Shown: positions 6,984-13,134 of the stretch, piece after piece
How positions within the stretch are numbered: the stretch's first letter is position 1
How the letters are laid out: the number at the start of each line of letters is the position of its first letter
Origin: JAAYYM01 sp964638005
Lineage (GTDB): Bacteria; Bacillota; Clostridia; Lachnospirales; Lachnospiraceae
Assembly: GCA_964638005.1 (NCBI GenBank)
Contig: CAZWXS010000062.1
Location: 1-13,134, forward strand
Direction: 5' to 3'
DNA length: 13,134 nt
Notes under the pieces: model-generated
Databases searched by the model: none
What the model saw: the letters and a program-made list of their open reading frames with translations, nothing else
What the model was told of the DNA's origin: nothing
Translations under genes and position numbers: made by a program

Positions 6984-7997
6984 ATGATTATTGTAATGAA
7001 GCCGGGAGTTTCCTCAGAAAATATCAGTACTGTAGTCAACACCATACAAAAGAAAGGTCTTGAGACACATCTGTCACAAGGTAAAGAAGTCACCATCATC
7101 GGTGTCGTCGGCGATAAATCAAAGCTCACCTATGACAATCTGGAAATCTTTGAAGGAGTCGATAAGATCGTCCCCGTAACGGAGAGCTACAAGTTATCGA
7201 ATAAAAAGTTCCATCCGGAGCCGATTTCTATTTCTGTCGGCAATACCGTAATCGGGCCGGATAACCTGACCATCATGGCCGGTCCCTGTGCCGTTGAAAC
7301 CGAGGATCAGCTGATGTTGATTGCCGAAAATGTCAAAAAAGCCGGTGCTACCATTCTCCGCGGCGGTGCATATAAACCCCGCACTTCTCCTTATGCATTT
7401 CAGGGTCTTGCTGAGGAGGGACTGTGCTATATGCAGGAGGCAGGCAAAGAAACAGGTCTTGCCACCATCTGCGAGGTCATCAGTCTGGACGCAATCAATG
7501 CCGCAGTTAAATATGTCGATATGATTCAAATCGGTGCACGCAACATGCAGAATTTCTTCCTGCTCAAGGAAGCCGGACGTTCCGGTCTGCCGGTTTTACT
7601 AAAACGTGGACTGTCGGCAACGATTGATGAATGGTTAAATGCCGCAGAATATATCATTGCGGAGGGCAATCCCAATGTTGTACTGTGTGAACGCGGCATC
7701 AGAACCTTTGAGACCGCCACAAGGAACACACTGGACATCAGTGCTGTCCCTGTACTGAAATCAAGAACCTATCTTCCGGTCATCGTAGATCCCTCACATG
7801 CCACCGGTGTCAGATCCTATGTAGCTCCGCTTGCCAAGTCTGCAATTGCAGTCGGTGCCGACGGTCTGATGATCGAGGTGCACAACGATCCCGCAAATGC
7901 ATTGTCGGACGGTCCACAGTCATTGACCTTCCCGCAATTTGATGCCTTATGTGAAGAAATGAAACCATTTTGCAAACTGATGAACAGGAGTTTCTGA
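6984..7997 (+). CDS. aroF: 3-deoxy-7-phosphoheptulonate (DAHP) synthase, with N-terminal regulatory domain
   Basis: The enzyme condenses phosphoenolpyruvate and erythrose 4-phosphate to DAHP, the first step of the shikimate pathway. At 337 aa it matches the Thermotoga maritima type (338 aa). Residues 1 to about 70 form the ferredoxin-like regulatory domain, which in that enzyme mediates tyrosine/phenylalanine feedback. The catalytic barrel follows. The metal ligands fall at the same numbers as in Thermotoga: Cys102 (MAGPCAVE), His272 (DPSHATG), Glu298 (IEVH) and Asp309. RGGAYKPRTSPYAFQG and IGARNMQN are also present. The ATG at 6984 has AAGG 10 nt upstream. It is the first gene of a three-gene operon; its stop shares one base with the tyrA start, so the two are probably translationally coupled. 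Some annotators use aroG or aroA for this type. Confidence 0.96.
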   Translation: MIIVMKPGVSSENISTVVNTIQKKGLETHLSQGKEVTIIGVVGDKSKLTYDNLEIFEGVDKIVPVTESYKLSNKKFHPEPISISVGNTVIGPDNLTIMAGPCAVETEDQLMLIAENVKKAGATILRGGAYKPRTSPYAFQGLAEEGLCYMQEAGKETGLATICEVISLDAINAAVKYVDMIQIGARNMQNFFLLKEAGRSGLPVLLKRGLSATIDEWLNAAEYIIAEGNPNVVLCERGIRTFETATRNTLDISAVPVLKSRTYLPVIVDPSHATGVRSYVAPLAKSAIAVGADGLMIEVHNDPANALSDGPQSLTFPQFDALCEEMKPFCKLMNRSF

Positions 7998-9097
7998 TGA
8001 AAGATTATATAATCGGTTTTATCGGACTTGGACTAATAGGCGGTTCTATTGCAAAAGCCTATAAGAAAACAAGTCCTTCCTCAAAGGTAATTGCCTTTGA
8101 TGTAAACATGCAGTCCCTGTTGGAATCGCAAAACGAAGGTGTTGTCGATATCATCTGTACAGATATCGACGACTCTTTTTGCAGTTGTGATTTTATATTC
8201 CTATGTGCTCCGGTGCTAAAAAATGCAGAAGCATTATGCCGCATAGCTCCGCGCCTGTCTGACGGCTGTATTCTCACGGATGTCGGCAGCGTCAAAGGGA
8301 ATATCATGAGCAGCATCCGGACATGTGGTTTGACGGCGCACTTTATCGGCGGACATCCGATGGCAGGATCCGAGAAATCCGGCTACCAGAATTCTCATGC
8401 CCGTATTCTTGAAAATGCATACTATATACTTACTCCAAGTGAACAGGTGTCTTCTGAACAGATCGAGCAGATGAAAGAATTTGTTGCTGCCATCGGCTCC
8501 ATCCCTGTCGTCTTGGATGCCGGACAGCACGATTTGATTACTGCCGCCATCTCACATCTTCCGCATATCCTTGCCGCTTCACTCGTCGATTTCGTCAGAG
8601 AACAGGATAACGATGAGGAAATAATGCGGACTCTGGCTGCCGGAGGTTTTAAGGATATCACACGGATTGCGTCCTCCTCTCCTGCAATGTGGCGGGATAT
8701 CTGCTTGACAAACAACGTACAAATTTGTACATTATTAGAGGAGTATATTTCTAAATTAAACAGCATTTTGCAGACCATATCCTCACGTGATGCATCCATG
8801 CTGTATACCTTTTTTGAAGGTGCGAAGGAATATCGTGATTCCATGCAGGATGCTTCCCTCGGCCCGATCAAAAAAGCTCATGTACTATACTGTGACATTC
8901 CCGATGAGACCGGCATTATTGCCATGATTGCATCTCTTCTTGCGTCTCATGCCATCAGCATCCGGAACATCGGCATCATCCACAACCGTGAATTCGAAGA
9001 AGGTGCACTCCGCATCGAATTCTATGACGAGGATGCTCTGCATGCGGCCGGCTGGCTGCTCAGAGATGAGAATTACACAGTCTACGAACGTAGTTGA
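7997..9097 (+). CDS. tyrA: Prephenate dehydrogenase with C-terminal ACT domain
   Basis: The enzyme oxidatively decarboxylates prephenate to 4-hydroxyphenylpyruvate, with NAD as the usual cofactor in this family, in tyrosine synthesis. The 366 residues begin with a Rossmann fold, GFIGLGLIGGSIA (7-19). Asp35 in IAFD follows the second strand and is consistent with NAD preference. GGHPMAGSE carries the catalytic His120. The helical dimer domain follows, and an ACT domain occupies about 293-366 (LYCDIPDETGIIAMIASLL), the usual site of tyrosine feedback in Bacillus-type TyrA. The ATG at 7997 overlaps the aroF stop (TGATG) and has AGGAG at 7986-7990, 6 nt away, which excludes the in-frame ATG at 7970. 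It lies 12 nt before aroA. Confidence 0.96.
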   Translation: MKDYIIGFIGLGLIGGSIAKAYKKTSPSSKVIAFDVNMQSLLESQNEGVVDIICTDIDDSFCSCDFIFLCAPVLKNAEALCRIAPRLSDGCILTDVGSVKGNIMSSIRTCGLTAHFIGGHPMAGSEKSGYQNSHARILENAYYILTPSEQVSSEQIEQMKEFVAAIGSIPVVLDAGQHDLITAAISHLPHILAASLVDFVREQDNDEEIMRTLAAGGFKDITRIASSSPAMWRDICLTNNVQICTLLEEYISKLNSILQTISSRDASMLYTFFEGAKEYRDSMQDASLGPIKKAHVLYCDIPDETGIIAMIASLLASHAISIRNIGIIHNREFEEGALRIEFYDEDALHAAGWLLRDENYTVYERS

Positions 9098-9109
9098 AAG
9101 GATTTTATC

Positions 9110-10396
9110 ATGATATTCAAAAAAGCGAATCGTCTGGCAGGTGAGATTACCGTTCCGGGCGATAAATCCATTACTCACAGAGCTGTCATGTTAGGTGCTA
9201 TTGCAGGCGGCAGAACAGAAATACATAACTTTTTGTATGGTGCCGACTGTCTTTCTACCATTGACTGCTTTGAAAAATTGGGAGTACGCATTGAATCTCC
9301 CAAGGAAGCGCCCGGAGTTGTAACAATCTATGGCGTAGGTCTGCATGGCCTGCAATGCCCCGAAGCAACTTTGGATGTCGGAAACAGCGGTACCACCATC
9401 CGTTTGATGTCCGGTATCCTTGCAGGACAGGAATTTGATACGGTCATCACCGGAGACGGCTCTATCCAGCGTCGTCCGATGCTTCGCATCATCGAGCCTC
9501 TGTCCATGATGGGTGCCGATATCTCCAGTGTGCTTGACAATAACTGTGCACCTTTGCAGATTCGCGGCAAGATTCTCGACGGTATACACTACCAGAGTCC
9601 TTATGATTCCGCACAGGTCAAGTCCTCCGTGCTCTTTGCCGGTCTCTATGCCAACGACAGGACTTCTGTTACGGAAAAAAATGTATCACGGAACCACTCC
9701 GAATTGATGATTGATTATTTCGGCGGTGAGATCTATCAGGAAGGCAATACCATCACCGTATGTCCTGAACCGACACTGGTCGGACAGCGTGTAGTCGTAC
9801 CGGGAGACATCTCCTCTGCTGCTTATTTTATAGCTGCTGCACTAATTGTACCCAATTCTGAAATCCTAATCAAAAATGTCGGCATCAATCCTACCCGCAG
9901 CGGCATCATTACCGTGGTAAAGGAAATGGGCGGACATATCGAAATACTAAACGAAAGCTTCAACGGAGAACCGTTTGCAGACATTTTGGTCAAGTCCTCT
10001 GCCCTGCATGGAGTGACGATTGAAGGCGGTATCGTCCCGACATTGATTGACGAACTCCCGATTATTGCCGTCCTTGCAGCCTATGCCGACGGACAGACAA
10101 TCATCCGAGATGCTGCAGAGCTCAAGGTCAAGGAATCTGACCGTCTGGAAGCAATCGTAGACAACCTGTCTGCTATGGGTGTTGATATCACTGCCACCCC
10201 TGATGGTATGATCATCAATGGAGGCAATCCTGTTAAGGGAGCCGTAATCGGTTCTCGTCTGGATCACCGCATTGCCATGTCCTTTGCCATCGCCGCACTC
10301 GGTGCAGAAGGAAATACCGAGATCATCGGCAGTGAATGTGTCAAGATCTCCTATCCGGGCTTTTATCAGGATTTGGATTCGTTGATGCAATCCTAG
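9110..10396 (+). CDS. aroA: 3-phosphoshikimate 1-carboxyvinyltransferase (EPSP synthase)
   Basis: The enzyme transfers the enolpyruvyl group from phosphoenolpyruvate to shikimate 3-phosphate, the penultimate step to chorismate. The 428 residues show two-domain inside-out barrel signatures: PGDKSITHRA (16-25, with substrate-binding Lys19 and Arg24), LDVGNSGTTIRLM (88-100), RRPMLRI (121-127), SAQVKSSVLFAGL, PGDISSAAYF, a DELPIIAVLAA aspartate, KVKESDRL and DHRIAMS. The GNSGTTIRLM version resembles that of Bacillus subtilis rather than E. coli GNAGTAMRP. The glycine whose change is associated with glyphosate tolerance is retained. The ATG at 9110 has AAAGG at 9097-9101 with 8-nt spacing. It is the last gene of the operon, followed by a hairpin shared with the convergent enolase gene. 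Confidence 0.97.
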   Translation: MIFKKANRLAGEITVPGDKSITHRAVMLGAIAGGRTEIHNFLYGADCLSTIDCFEKLGVRIESPKEAPGVVTIYGVGLHGLQCPEATLDVGNSGTTIRLMSGILAGQEFDTVITGDGSIQRRPMLRIIEPLSMMGADISSVLDNNCAPLQIRGKILDGIHYQSPYDSAQVKSSVLFAGLYANDRTSVTEKNVSRNHSELMIDYFGGEIYQEGNTITVCPEPTLVGQRVVVPGDISSAAYFIAAALIVPNSEILIKNVGINPTRSGIITVVKEMGGHIEILNESFNGEPFADILVKSSALHGVTIEGGIVPTLIDELPIIAVLAAYADGQTIIRDAAELKVKESDRLEAIVDNLSAMGVDITATPDGMIINGGNPVKGAVIGSRLDHRIAMSFAIAALGAEGNTEIIGSECVKISYPGFYQDLDSLMQS

Positions 10397-10458
10397 TTTT
10401 CTTCGTGCGAGATACATTTCATCCTGCTTCATAAATATACAAGCTTCTATGAAACCGA

Positions 10459-10484
10459 AAAGCAAGGTCAGCCGACCTTGCTTT
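10459..10484. terminator. Bidirectional terminator between aroA and the enolase gene
   Basis: Perfect 11-bp stem, AAAGCAAGGTC at 10459-10469 with GACCTTGCTTT at 10474-10484, around a 4-nt loop. The plus-strand exit is CTTC-rich and the minus-strand exit reads TCGGTTTC, so U-tracts are modest. The enolase stop codon (10470-10468) lies inside the hairpin, so the last four enolase codons form one arm. Confidence 0.75.
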
Positions 10485-11832
10485 CTTCGATTCTGAGAAG
10501 CTGATTGTATTTTGCAACGCGTTCCGCCCTGCACGGTGCACCAGTCTTGATCTGCCCTGCATTGACCGCCACTGCAAGATCTGCGATAAACGTATCCTCT
10601 GTCTCTCCCGAACGATGCGAGATAACTGTATGATATCCGTTCATCTGTGCCGTTTCAATGGCGTTCATCGTCTCTGTCAGGGTTCCGATCTGGTTGACCT
10701 TGATCAGGATTGCATTTGCCACCCCAAGCTTGATGCCTGCCTCCAGTCGTCTTTGATTGGTCACGAACAGATCATCTCCGACCAGCTGCACCTTATGCCC
10801 GATGCGGTTGGTCAGTTCCTTCCATCCGTCCCAGTCATCCTCTGCCAGACCGTCCTCAATGGAACAGATGGGATACCGTTCGATCAAGTCTTCGTAATAA
10901 GCAATCATTTCTGCAGTGTCTCTGGTTACATCCGTACAGTCGCATTGACCGTCTTCACCTTTCATGCCATTTTCCCGCTCTATATCTCCGGCTTCATATG
11001 CTCCATCAGGTACTGCTTGTCCTTTCACACACTCTTCCTGCCGCATCTTGGTCTCTCCCGGAAAATGATACATTCCATCCTCTTCATTGTACAATTCGCT
11101 CGCAGCCACATCCAGTGCAAACTGTATGTCATCACCGGGTTTATAGCCTGCCGCTTTGACCGCTTCTGTCATCAGATCCAGCACTGCCGCCGCATCCTTG
11201 ATATCAGGGGCAAATCCGCCCTCATCCCCCACACCTGTCGAGAGGTCTTTGCTTTGCAACAGTTTCTTCAGGTTGTGATAGATCTCGGCACACATACGAA
11301 GACCATGCTGAAAATCATCCATAGAAACCGGCATAATCATAAACTCCTGAAAATCGACCGTATTCTTGGCATGTGCCCCACCGTTTAGGATATTCATCAT
11401 CGGAACCGGCATTTTATGTGCATTGACCCCTCCCAGATATTGATGAAGCGGTATACCGAGCGCATCCGCAGCTGCTCTGGCCGTAGCAAGCGATACTGCG
11501 AGCATTGCATTGGCTCCCAAATTCGCCTTATTGTCCGTTCCGTCCAGTTCCAGCATACATTTATCGATTTCCCTCTGATGCATGGCATCCATTCCGATCA
11601 ATTTCTCTCTGATCTTCGTATTCACATTTGCAACAGCCTTCTCAACTCCGAGTCCAAAATACCGTGTATCTCCATCTCTGAGTTCCACCGCCTCAAATCG
11701 CCCGGTGCTCGCTCCGGAAGGAACCGCCGCCCGCCCGCTATGCAAGCTTCCAAGTATCCTGTTTCCCATACAATCTCCATGCATAACTATACGATCAACT
11801 ATCCCGACACACACCTGCGCTTCAACCGTAGG
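10468..11832 (-). pseudogene. eno: Enolase, 5'-truncated (start codon and first strands missing)
   Basis: Enolase converts 2-phosphoglycerate to phosphoenolpyruvate. Catalytic elements are intact: AAVPSGASTG loop, NGGAHA and QEF (His159/Glu168 equivalents), GVGDEGGFAP, metal ligands in ALDVAASE, SIEDGLAEDDW and LVGDD, ILIKVNQ (catalytic Lys), ISHRSGET and QIKTGAP. Two loops are longer than usual: about 15 extra residues before RAAVPSG and about 35 after YHFPGE. The 5' end is broken. Enolase homology begins at RPTVEAQV (11832 downward), but the normal start and the following REILDSRG are absent; the sequence switches to a copy of the DUF805 terminator hairpin. Reading upstream in frame there is a stop at 11856-11854 and no start codon before GTG at 11814, which lacks a ribosome binding site. 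The longest open frame is 10468-11814 (448 aa). A better re-initiation site is the ATG near 11769 with GGAG 5 nt upstream, but this removes still more. I expect loss of function and a second enolase elsewhere; misassembly is the alternative. Confidence 0.72.
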
Positions 11833-11859
11833 CCTTGATCTGCTTAATGCAAATCAAGG
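11833..11859 (-). repeat. Second copy of the DUF805 terminator hairpin, fused to enolase
   Basis: CCTTGAT and ATCAAGG arms with the inner TGC/GCA pairing are identical to those at 12746-12772. On the minus strand the distal arm runs straight into CCTACGGTTGAA of enolase, so any T-tract has been lost. Confidence 0.75.
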
Positions 11860-11877
11860 GTATATATGTATCATTTA

Positions 11878-11964
11878 CTACGCATTGTTCTTTGTCGGCA
11901 TACATATAAATGCAAGAACAGCAAAGCTGTACAGATAAGAAAGGATACTATTTCTGATCAACAT
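11878..11964 (-). pseudogene. DUF805 gene remnant, with a 34-codon in-frame deletion
   Basis: The frame reads MLIRNSILSYLYSFAVL then AFICMPTKNNA and stop. It matches residues from about Met45 onward of the intact DUF805 protein at 12791-13111, but lacks exactly 34 residues between the two VL codon pairs. The 5' half of the gene is missing and is replaced by the HEPN gene. What is left happens to be an ATG-started 28-codon frame with one hydrophobic segment, overlapping the HEPN stop codon by 17 nt. GGAG lies only 1 nt before the ATG, too close for good initiation. I read it as a gene scar, although expression of a small membrane peptide cannot be excluded from sequence. Confidence 0.72.
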
Positions 11965-12316
11965 ACTCCGAAATTGCTTTTAAAAATTCTACAGCTCTCT
12001 CATACTGCTCCTTTGCATCCTTGTGTGACACAACAAAGAAATCAGCATAATCTGTATTGTTCCTAAATTGAAATGCCTGACTTATGTATCCTGAATACTT
12101 TTTGTCAATTTTCATTGTTTTAATATATTCTTTTTGAAAATAGGAAATAACACCTGCATGTTTTGAAAAGTCAACTCCATCTAATGCTAAAATTGCCCGA
12201 ACAGCACAAAACATTGCATAATACGAGCGTCCAATAGAGTCTTTATAATTTCCACTATCCAAAAGTAATTTTGCAGAATTAATTCTTTCTTGCGACATTT
12301 CTAAGCGATATTTCAT
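11948..12316 (-). CDS. HEPN-domain protein (probable toxin of an MNT/HEPN pair)
   Basis: This is a helical HEPN-family protein of 122 residues from the ATG at 12316. It shows KYRLEMSQERINSAKLLLDS, then R30-SYYAMFCAVRAIL, the typical core helix. It then has RNNTDY at 85-90, the place of the RX4-6H RNase motif; here the final residue is Tyr (RX4Y), a form seen in part of the family, so nuclease activity is uncertain. In MNT/HEPN systems the HEPN protein is the toxin and the nucleotidyltransferase neutralises it, in known cases by adding AMP to a HEPN tyrosine. AAAAGG lies 8 nt before the ATG. An in-frame TTG at 12340 also has AGGAG 9 nt upstream and would overlap the upstream gene by 8 nt. The last codons (YVDQK) and the TAG come from the repeat copy, so the natural C-terminus may be lost. 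Confidence 0.82.
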   Translation of the reverse strand: MKYRLEMSQERINSAKLLLDSGNYKDSIGRSYYAMFCAVRAILALDGVDFSKHAGVISYFQKEYIKTMKIDKKYSGYISQAFQFRNNTDYADFFVVSHKDAKEQYERAVEFLKAISEYVDQK

Positions 12317-12332
12317 TAACTCAACCTTTTGA

Positions 12333-12674
12333 TTAGGCAACTATTTCAACTCCTTCTTTCTCAATATTCCTATAATATGGCAAATCTTCTTTATATGCTT
12401 CATATTCTTCATATGGAATAACCGTCGGTGACAAAATTGTCTCATATTGTAATTCCAAATCAGAAGACTCCATCCATACTTTTTTCAATTGTTCCTGTAA
12501 ATCTTCTCTATTTCCATTTACAATCGCTGCAAAATCAATATCAGAGTCCTGTTCGTAATCTCCTCGTGCATAAGATCCATACATCATAATTTTAACAATA
12601 TTATCGCCATAAACCATTTTGTATATTTCAACCATTTTCTTCATAATATTTTGCAATTCATTCTTGGAACACAT
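12333..12674 (-). CDS. MNT-type nucleotidyltransferase (probable antitoxin partner of HEPN)
   Basis: The protein has 113 residues and carries the minimal nucleotidyltransferase signature GSYARGDYEQDSDIDF (33-48). Asp45 and Asp47 are metal ligands, and Asp72 (SSDLELQ) is a candidate third carboxylate. Its size and single domain fit the MNT proteins paired with HEPN proteins. The ATG at 12674 is preferred over the GTG at 12683 because GGGAGG (12688-12683) overlaps that GTG and stands 8 nt before the ATG. It is the first gene of the pair; its stop falls 16 nt before the HEPN ATG. The pair has its own promoter (12734-12706) and is visibly more AT-rich than the aro and leuS regions, which suggests acquisition by transfer. 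No phage or transposase gene is near. Confidence 0.86.
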   Translation of the reverse strand: MCSKNELQNIMKKMVEIYKMVYGDNIVKIMMYGSYARGDYEQDSDIDFAAIVNGNREDLQEQLKKVWMESSDLELQYETILSPTVIPYEEYEAYKEDLPYYRNIEKEGVEIVA

Positions 12675-12705
12675 TGTTGCCACCTCCCAATTTCACTATA
12701 TGAAT

Positions 12706-12734
12706 ATTATATCCGATAAATATATATTTGAAAA
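12706..12734 (-). promoter_or_regulatory. Promoter of the MNT-HEPN pair
   Basis: On the minus strand, TTTTCA (12734-12729), a 17-nt spacer and a perfect TATAAT (12711-12706), about 20 nt before the ribosome binding site. It begins immediately downstream of the DUF805 terminator hairpin, making the pair a self-contained unit. Confidence 0.7.
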
Positions 12735-12744
12735 GGAAGAAATA

Positions 12745-12773
12745 CCCTTGATCTGCTTAATGCAAATCAAGGG
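12745..12773 (-). terminator. Terminator hairpin of the DUF805 gene
   Basis: CCCTTGAT (12745-12752) pairs with ATCAAGGG (12766-12773). An inner TGC/GCA pairing follows one mismatch, and the loop is TTAAT. The minus-strand exit is TATTTCTTCCTTTTC, a moderate T-rich tract. It lies 18 nt after the DUF805 stop. Confidence 0.68.
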
Positions 12774-12981
12774 TACATATGTATCATTTACTACGCATTG
12801 TTCTTTGTCGGCATACAGGTAAATATAAGAACAACAATACTTCCGATACCTGTCAGGCTCAAGAGAATCCATAAAGGATTATATCCTGCATCTCTAAGTC
12901 TTCTGCATGTGATTGCAAGACCCGGAATCAGAACAGCAAGGCTGTACAGATAAGAAAGGATATTATTTCCGATCAACATAC
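12746..12981 (-). repeat. Direct repeat copy B (intact DUF805 3' end plus terminator hairpin)
   Basis: This is the parent-like copy of 11833-11966 in the same orientation. It contains the 102 bp (12834-12935) missing from copy A. Together the two copies bracket the 779-bp stretch (11967-12745) carrying the MNT promoter, the MNT gene and nearly all of the HEPN gene. Confidence 0.92.
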
Positions 12982-13111
12982 AGATGATAGAAATAACGCT
13001 TCCAACAATAATGTTTGCCAATACATACCACCAAAATCCTGCCCTGTCTGTAACACCGCTAAAATCCACATATCTGGTAAATGCCTCTTTGTAACTGTCA
13101 ACTAACTTCAT
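12791..13111 (-). CDS. DUF805 (YhaH-like) small membrane protein
   Basis: The 106 residues show the DUF805 pattern: an N-terminal amphipathic segment YKEAFTRYVDFSGVTDRAGFWW with the aromatic/Arg signature, then hydrophobic helices at about 27-50 (VLANIIVGSVISIICMLIG) and 53-65. The conserved LAITCRRLRDAGYNP follows, and then a last helix, LWILLSLTGIGSIVVLIF, with a short CMPTKNNA tail. It is an inner-membrane protein of unknown function. The ATG at 13111 has GGAGG just upstream. A strong hairpin follows the stop. Its last about 60 codons are duplicated, with a deletion, next to enolase at 11878-11964. The promoter is outside the window. Confidence 0.9.
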   Translation of the reverse strand: MKLVDSYKEAFTRYVDFSGVTDRAGFWWYVLANIIVGSVISIICMLIGNNILSYLYSLAVLIPGLAITCRRLRDAGYNPLWILLSLTGIGSIVVLIFTCMPTKNNA

Positions 13112-13134
13112 ATCACTACCTCCTTCTGTCCCAT

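Larger units (their letters stand above)
11833..11966 (-). repeat. Direct repeat copy A (DUF805 3' end plus terminator hairpin)
   Basis: Bases 11833-11920 align without gaps to 12746-12833 with five mismatches in 88. Bases 11921-11966 align to 12936-12981 with three mismatches in 46. Between these blocks, 102 bp of the other copy are absent, joined at a shared AGAACA. One end is fused to enolase codons and the other to HEPN codons. Confidence 0.92.

Noticed and set aside
10615..11388. 257-codon plus-strand open frame opposite enolase
   Set aside because: Shadow of the enolase coding frame; the minus frame carries every enolase catalytic motif.
11812..11832. Intact enolase using the GTG at 11814 as its native start
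   Set aside because: Enolase homology (RPTVEAQ) continues upstream of that GTG up to the junction, and there is no ribosome binding site, so it is not the original start.
13108..13134. Short minus-strand frame MGQKEVVI ending in a TGA that overlaps the DUF805 start
   Set aside because: It could be the tail of an upstream gene outside the window, but nine codons containing the ribosome binding site are not evidence of coding.

Overview
The window looks like a chromosomal segment of a Gram-positive, low- to mid-GC Clostridia bacterium, most likely Lachnospiraceae. This rests on strong GGAGG ribosome binding sites, TTGACA/TATAAT-type promoters with 17-bp spacers, and protein types typical of the group: a tiny Cys/Gly-rich protein, an EF-G2-like GTPase, a Thermotoga-type DAHP synthase and a Firmicute-type EPSP synthase. 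No taxonomic marker is present, so this is inference.

Layout. (1) 1-1335, plus strand: a Cys/Gly-rich 75-residue protein with its own terminator, then two small unrecognised proteins (155 and 91 aa) in a probable operon. Both units are preceded by sequences resembling a late-sporulation sigma-K promoter. (2) 1348-4557, minus strand: leuS followed after 31 nt by an MgtC/SapB-family membrane protein, driven by a near-consensus promoter and with no T-box leader. (3) 4581-6830, minus strand: an EF-G-like GTPase with its own promoter and terminator; it carries non-canonical G motifs. (4) 6874-10396, plus strand, divergent from the EF-G-like gene: an aromatic amino acid operon aroF-tyrA-aroA. It has a TTGACA-17-TAAAAT promoter abutted by a cluster of AAGTG/CACTT dyads that could be an operator. 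(5) 10459-13111, minus strand, a rearranged accessory region: an enolase gene that has lost its 5' end, a remnant of a DUF805 gene, a nucleotidyltransferase (MNT)/HEPN gene pair of the toxin-antitoxin type, and an intact DUF805 membrane protein gene.

How the genes work together. aroF commits carbon to the shikimate pathway, aroA makes EPSP on the way to chorismate, and tyrA diverts prephenate to tyrosine. AroF and TyrA both carry likely feedback domains. leuS and the EF-G-like protein are translation factors in separate units.

The most interesting part is 11833-12981. The 3' end of the DUF805 gene plus its terminator hairpin occurs twice in direct orientation and brackets the MNT-HEPN cassette. 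The second copy has an exact in-frame loss of 34 codons. Its outer end is fused directly to the sixth-or-so strand-forming codons of enolase (reading RPTVEAQV), and its inner end supplies the last HEPN codons and stop. This looks like a cassette insertion or replacement scar that broke enolase. An assembly artefact at the repeat must also be considered.

Bases 1-144 hold no gene I can support. No tRNA, rRNA, CRISPR array or transposase gene was seen.
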